Below are positions 59,683-64,000 of a stretch of DNA of 64,000 nt, one piece after another. Under the pieces are notes generated by a model. The model did no database searches and was not told the origin of the DNA. It saw nothing but the letters and a program-made list of their open reading frames with translations. Position numbers and translations under genes: made by a program. Source of the DNA: Streptomyces sp. Ru71 (GTDB lineage Bacteria; Actinomycetota; Actinomycetes; Streptomycetales; Streptomycetaceae); the NCBI RefSeq assembly GCF_002920535.1, contig NZ_PQSS01000005.1, positions 1-64,000 of the forward strand, given 5' to 3'. Numbering within the stretch: the stretch's first letter is position 1; every line of letters begins with the position of its first letter.

Positions 59683-59688
59683 GCGTAC

Positions 59689-59784
59689 GCACCGGGCGCC
59701 CTCGCCGCGCGCACCGGGGGCCCTGTGCCACGCACGCCGGGCGCCCTCGCCGCGCACACCGGGCAGGCCCCCTCGGCGTACACA
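59689..59784. repeat. Degenerate 22-24-bp tandem repeat
   Basis: Four imperfect copies of a unit like GCACCGGGCGCCCTCGCCGCGC lie between the two terminators of the convergent NLP/P60 and geranylgeranyl reductase genes. Confidence 0.65.
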
Positions 59785-59785
59785 C

Positions 59786-59820
59786 ACGGAAAAGCCGGCG
59801 CCCCCGCTGGGAGCGCCGGC
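59786..59820 (-). terminator. Intrinsic terminator of the geranylgeranyl-reductase gene
   Basis: Read on the minus strand, GCCGGCGC and GCGCCGGC form an 8-bp perfect stem (59820-59794) followed at once by TTTTCC. This is the clearest classical terminator in the window. Confidence 0.8.
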
Positions 59821-59841
59821 CGTGGGTGGCCGCCCGGAGGG

Positions 59842-61134
59842 CTATGCCTTCGGGGCCACCTTGCTCAGGCCGTTGATGATGCGGTCCATCGCGTCGCCGC
59901 CCGTCGGGTCGGTGAGGTTGGCGAGCAGCTTGAGGGTGAACTTCATCAGCATCGGGTGGGTCAGGCCGCGCTGCGTGGCGATCTGCATGACCTTCGGGTT
60001 GCCGATGAGCTTCACGAAGGCGCGGCCGAGCGTGTAGTAGCCGCCGTAGGTGTCCTTCAGGATGCGCGGGTAGCGCTGCAGGGCGAGTTCGCGCTGCCCG
60101 GGCGTGGCCCGCGCGTGCGCCTGGACGATGACGTCGGCGGCGAGCTGGCCGGACTCCATGGCGTAGGCGATGCCCTCGCCGTTGAAGGGGTTCACCAGGC
60201 CGCCGGCGTCGCCGACCAGCAGCAGGCCCTTGGTGTAGTGCGGCTGGCGGTTGAAGGCCATGGGGAGGGCGGCGCCGCGGATCGGGCCGGTCATGTTGTC
60301 CGGGGTGTAGCCCCAGTCCTCCGGCATGGAGGCGCACCAGGCCTTGAGCACCTCGCGCCAGTCCAGCTCCTTGAAGGAGTCGGAGGTGTTGAGCACGCCG
60401 AGGCCGACGTTGGAGGTGCCGTCGCCCATGCCGAAGATCCAGCCGTAGCCGGGCAGCAGGCGGTCCTGGGGGCCGCGGCGGTCCCACAGCTCCAGCCAGG
60501 ACTCCAGGTAGTCGTCGTCGTGGCGGGGGCTTTCGAAGTACGTCCGCACGGCCACGCCCATCGGGCGGTCCTCGCGACGGTGCAGGCCCATCGCCAGGGA
60601 CAGCCGGGTGGAGTTGCCGTCGGCGGCGACGACGAGCGGCGCGTGGAAGGTGACCTCGCGCTTCTCCTCGCCGAGCTTGGCGGTGACGCCGGTGATGCGG
60701 CCGGTGCGGTCGTCGACGATCGGGCCGGAGACGTTGCAGCGCTCGAAGAGCCGCGCGCCCGCCTTCTGCGCCTGGCGGGCCAGCTGCTCGTCGAAGTCGT
60801 CACGCTTGCGGACCAGGCCGTAGTTCGGGAAGGAGGCGAGATCCGGCCAGTCCAGCTGCAGCCGCACCCCGCCGCCGATGATCCGCAGGCCCTTGTTGCG
60901 CAGCCAGCCGGCCTCCTCGGAGATGTCGATGCCCATCGCCACGAGCTGCTTGACGGCGCGCGGGGTGAGGCCGTCGCCGCACACCTTCTCGCGCGGGAAC
61001 GCGGTCTTCTCCAGCAGCAGCACGTCGAGCCCGGCGCGGGCGAGGTGGTAGGCGGTCGTGGAGCCGGCCGGGCCCGCGCCCACGACGATCACATCTGCGG
61101 TGTTCTCGGAGAGGGGCTCGGTCACGACACTCAC
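59842..61134 (-). CDS. Geranylgeranyl reductase family flavoprotein, likely menaquinone side-chain reductase
   Basis: 430 residues. An FAD-binding Rossmann motif DVIVVGAGPAGSTTAYHLAR at the start, FPREKVCGDGLTPRAVKQL (family signature), VVAADGNSTRLSLAMGL and GDAGGLVNPFNGEGIAYAME for FAD. The family reduces isoprenoid double bonds. Streptomyces menaquinones are partly saturated, and mycobacterial MenJ is a relative sitting by menG and a prenyl synthase, so reduction of the menaquinone tail is the best guess. GTG 61134 has GGGGAGA 7 nt upstream. Confidence 0.85.
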   Translation of the reverse strand: MSVVTEPLSENTADVIVVGAGPAGSTTAYHLARAGLDVLLLEKTAFPREKVCGDGLTPRAVKQLVAMGIDISEEAGWLRNKGLRIIGGGVRLQLDWPDLASFPNYGLVRKRDDFDEQLARQAQKAGARLFERCNVSGPIVDDRTGRITGVTAKLGEEKREVTFHAPLVVAADGNSTRLSLAMGLHRREDRPMGVAVRTYFESPRHDDDYLESWLELWDRRGPQDRLLPGYGWIFGMGDGTSNVGLGVLNTSDSFKELDWREVLKAWCASMPEDWGYTPDNMTGPIRGAALPMAFNRQPHYTKGLLLVGDAGGLVNPFNGEGIAYAMESGQLAADVIVQAHARATPGQRELALQRYPRILKDTYGGYYTLGRAFVKLIGNPKVMQIATQRGLTHPMLMKFTLKLLANLTDPTGGDAMDRIINGLSKVAPKA

Positions 61135-61231
61135 AGCGGGATCTCCCCAAGTTCGAAATCTGTGTGCCGACCGGCACTGGACATGGGCAGTCTATTCAGC
61201 AGAATTGATCAACCGGCTGAAGGGCTGCCCC

Positions 61232-61735
61232 GTGAACCGAACTCTGCCCGTGGTACGGCTGCGCGTCCCCACCGACGAGGACGCGGTGGCCTGGCACCGG
61301 ATCTTCGCCCACCCGGACGTCATGGAGTTCCAGGGCGGTCCCGCCGAGCTGTCCGTCTACGAGGAGCTCACCGCCCGGCAGCGCAGACACGACGCCGAGC
61401 GCGGCTTCTGCCTGTGGACCATGGTCGACGAGCAGGACCGGGTCGTCGGCTTCACCGGCGCCCAGCCGTGGCCGTACGCGTGGGGACCGGCCGGCGAGAT
61501 CGAGATCGGCTGGCGGCTCGGCCGCGAGCACTGGGGCAAGGGGTACGTCACCGCGGCGGCGCTGATGACGCTGGAACGGGTGCGTGCGGCGGGCGTGGGC
61601 AGCGTCGTCGCCATGGTCGACGCCCGCAACGCCCGCTCGATCGCGGTCACGCAGCGGCTGGGGATGCGGCTCGCGGAGACGTTCGTGTCGCCGGAGCGGA
61701 AGCGGCAGGGCCACTGCTACCGCCTGGAGCTGTAA
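61232..61735 (+). CDS. GNAT-family N-acetyltransferase
   Basis: 167 residues, RimJ/RimL-like. Acetyl-CoA pocket: EIGWRLGREHWGKGYVTAAA (motif A), and NARSIAVTQRLGMRLAETF as motif B. GTG 61232 has AAGGG 7 nt upstream. The acceptor may be a small amine or a protein N-terminus. Divergent from the geranylgeranyl reductase gene across a 97-nt promoter region. Confidence 0.88.
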   Translation: MNRTLPVVRLRVPTDEDAVAWHRIFAHPDVMEFQGGPAELSVYEELTARQRRHDAERGFCLWTMVDEQDRVVGFTGAQPWPYAWGPAGEIEIGWRLGREHWGKGYVTAAALMTLERVRAAGVGSVVAMVDARNARSIAVTQRLGMRLAETFVSPERKRQGHCYRLEL

Positions 61736-61828
61736 CCCTGAGTAATAGTTCGCTACGGAACGCGACTTGACGCTTCCGGTCGGCACCCCCGGGCGGTTAC
61801 CCTTCCAGTACCGCTGGGGGTGACATCC

Positions 61829-62173
61829 GTGCCGATAACACCCAGAACACCCGAAGTCCGTGTGCCCAGGCTCGTCGGTCTGATGGCCGTTGACGCGCGC
61901 GAGAGAGCCACCGCGCACGGAGTCCTGCTCGCCGCGCCCGACCGGCCCGACTTCCGCCGCACGGTGGTCGACCACGTCGTACGGCAGTACCCGCCGCCCG
62001 GCGTCGAGGTGCCGCGCGGGGCCGTGGTCACCGTGTGGTTCGACTTCGGCGAGGGCGAGGGAGGCGGCGGTGCGGGCGTGCACGAGCCGCGCCTGCCGCA
62101 TACGCCGCGCGGCGGGTTGCAGCGGGAGCTGGACGAACCGGGCGATCCGTACGCGGTGATCGGCAGCGGCTGA
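61829..62173 (+). CDS. Small PASTA-domain protein
   Basis: 114 residues, soluble, no signal peptide or membrane helix. One PASTA repeat: VRVPRLVGLMAVDARERATAHGV, then YPPPGVEVPRGAVVTVWF. PASTA domains normally sit outside the cell on serine/threonine kinases or PBPs; a free intracellular one is odd. GTG 61829 has GGGGGTGA upstream; GTG 61820 is an alternative. Confidence 0.8.
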   Translation: MPITPRTPEVRVPRLVGLMAVDARERATAHGVLLAAPDRPDFRRTVVDHVVRQYPPPGVEVPRGAVVTVWFDFGEGEGGGGAGVHEPRLPHTPRGGLQRELDEPGDPYAVIGSG

Positions 62174-62207
62174 GCAGGCCGGCCTCCCCGGGCGTGGCGA
62201 TACCGGC

Positions 62208-62223
62208 CCCGCGAAGACGCGGG
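62208..62223. terminator. Hairpin between convergent PASTA and menG genes
   Basis: CCCGCG-AAGA-CGCGGG, a 6-bp perfect stem with a stable GNRA-like tetraloop, ends 6 nt before the menG stop. Confidence 0.5.
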
Positions 62224-62228
62224 TGCCC

Positions 62229-62924
62229 TCAGCTCTCCTTGAACCCCCGGTGCAGCGCCACCACGCCACCCGTCAGGTTGCGCCAGGCCACCTTGGTCCA
62301 GCCGGCCTTGCGCAGCCGTTCGGCGAGGGCGGGCTGGTCCGGCCAGGCGCGGATGGACTCGGCGAGGTAGACGTACGCGTCCGGGTTGGAGGACACCGCC
62401 CGGGCCACCGGCGGTAGGGCGCGCATCAGGTACTCGGTGTAGACGGTCCGGAACGGCGCCCACGTCGGGTGCGAGAACTCGCAGATGACCACCCGGCCGC
62501 CCGGGCGTGTCACCCGGTACATCTCGCGCAGGGCCGCGTCGAAGTCCTGCACGTTGCGCAGCCCGAAGGAGATCGTCACCGCGTCGAAGGTGTCGTCCTT
62601 GAACGGCAGCCTCGTCGCGTCGCCGGCGGTGAAGGGCAGCCAGGTGTGCTTGCGCTTGCCCACCTGCAGCATGCCGAGCGAGAAGTCGCAGGGCACGACG
62701 TAGGCACCGCTCTGCGCGAAGGGCAGCGAGGAGGTCGCCGTACCGGCGGCCAGGTCGAGCACCTTCTGCGCGGGCCGGGCGTCGACGGCCTTGGCCACCT
62801 CCTTGCGCCAGCGGCGGTCCTGCCCCAGGGACAGCACGTCGTTGGTCAGGTCGTACCGTTCCGCCACGTTGTCGAACATCGAGGCGACTTCGTGCGGCTG
62901 CTTGTCCAGGGATGCGCGGGTCAC
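62229..62924 (-). CDS. menG: Demethylmenaquinone methyltransferase
   Basis: An SAM-dependent enzyme (UbiE/MenG family) doing the last step of menaquinone synthesis, 231 residues. [16 protein letters not shown] is motif [22 protein letters not shown] and [12 protein letters not shown] are family signatures, and the N-terminus has [28 protein letters not shown] 62924 overlaps the stop of the acyltransferase gene (GTGA), so translation is coupled. Confidence 0.95.
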   Translation of the reverse strand: MTRASLDKQPHEVASMFDNVAERYDLTNDVLSLGQDRRWRKEVAKAVDARPAQKVLDLAAGTATSSLPFAQSGAYVVPCDFSLGMLQVGKRKHTWLPFTAGDATRLPFKDDTFDAVTISFGLRNVQDFDAALREMYRVTRPGGRVVICEFSHPTWAPFRTVYTEYLMRALPPVARAVSSNPDAYVYLAESIRAWPDQPALAERLRKAGWTKVAWRNLTGGVVALHRGFKES

Positions 62925-64000
62925 GCGCCCATTGTTGCAGTACGCCCTCCCGGCAGGAGCCGCGGCTTCTTGCGCGCGGCGACGTCCTCCACCCACCCGC
63001 ACAGCAGCACGAACGCGCCGATCAGCAGCCAGCCGACGCCGAACAGGAACCACTGGCTGCCCAGCGGCAGATGGGCGGCGAAGGCCGGCACGTCCCACAG
63101 CCGGTCGGTCAGCGGCACCGCGAGGATCAGGGCGATCTCGTGCCAGAGGTAGAGCGTCACCGCGCGGGCGTTGAAGACGGTGACCAGCCGGTCCAGCCGG
63201 GGCAGGCGGGCGAGCCCGGCGAAGTCGGTCCGCAGGCGTTCCTTGGCCCACATCAGCAGCGCCACGAACCCGGCCGACCAGAAAGCCTGCGCGAGCGGGT
63301 TCTCGTCCAGGTCGTAGGTGCCGAACTCGGCGCGGTGGGCGAAGGCGTACCAGCCGCCGAACGCGAGCGCGGCGAGCGAGAACACGACGACCGGAGCGGG
63401 CCGCGTCCGCGCGAGCACCCCGTCGCGGTGCGCGAAGCCGAGCAGCCAGCAGAACAGGTAGGTCGCCAGGTCCCACAGGGCGCTGCCGAGCCGGCCGTCC
63501 GGCGGCTGCCGGACGTACTGGAAGACGACGACCGGGAGGAGCGAGACAAGCAGCACCGGCACCGGAGCGAGCCGGAAGACCCGCAGCAGCAGCGGGGACA
63601 GCAGCACGAACCACAGATAGGTGCGCAGATACCAGAGGATCTCCCAGGCCTGCTCGCCCCACGCGCTGCCCGGCGCGTCGCCGAGCGGCACGATCCAGTA
63701 GACGGCCTGCCATCCCGGCATCCAGCCGTGCACCAGCATGGCGAGGACGACGAAGACACCCCAGAACCAGAACGGCGGCAGGAGGCGGCGCAGCCGGCCG
63801 CGCACCACCGCGAGCGCCGGCCGCTCCAGCGACCTCGCCATCAGGGTCCCGGCCAGGCCGAACATGACCCCCATCGAGGGGAAGACGTATCCGGCCCAGG
63901 CCCAGCCGAAGGTGTGGTAGGTGACGACTCGGACCAGGGCCACGGCCCGGAGCGTGTCGAAATAACGGTCCCGGCCGGACGCGGGGGCGGCCCGCACGGC
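62921..64000 (-). CDS. Membrane acyltransferase (acyltransferase_3 family), 5' end may be incomplete
   Basis: At least 358 residues with about ten membrane helices. The N-terminal [20 protein letters not shown] is the classic acyltransferase_3 start with its active-site His, and [16 protein letters not shown] is the conserved C-terminal block. It probably O-acylates a lipid or glycan at the membrane. A GTG at 63997 could start it, but the frame is open to the edge. The stop overlaps menG by 4 nt. Confidence 0.85.
   Translation of the reverse strand, partial: AVRAAPASGRDRYFDTLRAVALVRVVTYHTFGWAWAGYVFPSMGVMFGLAGTLMARSLERPALAVVRGRLRRLLPPFWFWGVFVVLAMLVHGWMPGWQAVYWIVPLGDAPGSAWGEQAWEILWYLRTYLWFVLLSPLLLRVFRLAPVPVLLVSLLPVVVFQYVRQPPDGRLGSALWDLATYLFCWLLGFAHRDGVLARTRPAPVVVFSLAALAFGGWYAFAHRAEFGTYDLDENPLAQAFWSAGFVALLMWAKERLRTDFAGLARLPRLDRLVTVFNARAVTLYLWHEIALILAVPLTDRLWDVPAFAAHLPLGSQWFLFGVGWLLIGAFVLLCGWVEDVAARKKPRLLPGGRTATMGA

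Overview
The window is chromosomal DNA from a Streptomyces-type actinomycete. GC content is very high, many genes start with GTG, stop/start overlaps of the GTGA and ATGA kind are common, and the order of the respiratory genes matches what I recall of the nuo region of Streptomyces coelicolor (recollection, not checked).

Left part (1-9300): nuoA2, nuoB2 and nuoC2 begin a second complex I locus that runs off the left edge. nuoC2 carries a tandem-repeated tail with an apparent frameshift. A divergent set of two near-duplicate sensor kinases and one LuxR-type response regulator follows, then korA-korB (2-oxoacid:ferredoxin oxidoreductase).

Middle accessory part (9300-39000): a divergent hxlR/qorB redox pair; rarD; a two-gene module of a DUF3800 protein and a 767-residue protein of unknown function; a VOC protein; a secreted M28 aminopeptidase; a TPR protein; an NAD(P)H oxidoreductase; a LolA-like protein with an ABC exporter; a long-chain polyprenyl diphosphate synthase; a secreted transglycosylase under a c-di-AMP (ydaO) riboswitch; a HAD phosphatase; an ATP-grasp ligase with a flavoprotein; fumarylacetoacetase; and an orphan M56 peptidase. 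Next comes the most unusual unit, at 31977-38974: a GntR regulator, a dicluster ferredoxin, a lipoprotein binding protein with a NosL-like C-terminus, an ABC permease and ATPase, and an AprA-like flavoprotein fused to about nine HEAT repeats.

Right part (39000-64000): recQ, a small secreted protein, and the complete 14-gene nuoA-N operon on the minus strand (58010 down to 41930), almost all translationally coupled. Its promoter region has a good Rex-type operator. Beyond it lie an NLP/P60 cell-wall hydrolase, a geranylgeranyl-reductase-family flavoprotein, a GNAT acetyltransferase, a small PASTA protein, menG/ubiE and a membrane acyltransferase. Complex I, menaquinone methylation, likely menaquinone side-chain synthesis and saturation, and ferredoxin reduction are therefore encoded close together.

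A recurring feature is GC-rich tandem repeats starting at or just after stop codons (after the second kinase, the NAD(P)H oxidoreductase, fumarylacetoacetase, the M56 peptidase, the polyprenyl synthase and the NLP/P60 gene) and inside the nuoC2 tail. No rRNA or tRNA genes, insertion sequences or CRISPR arrays were seen.
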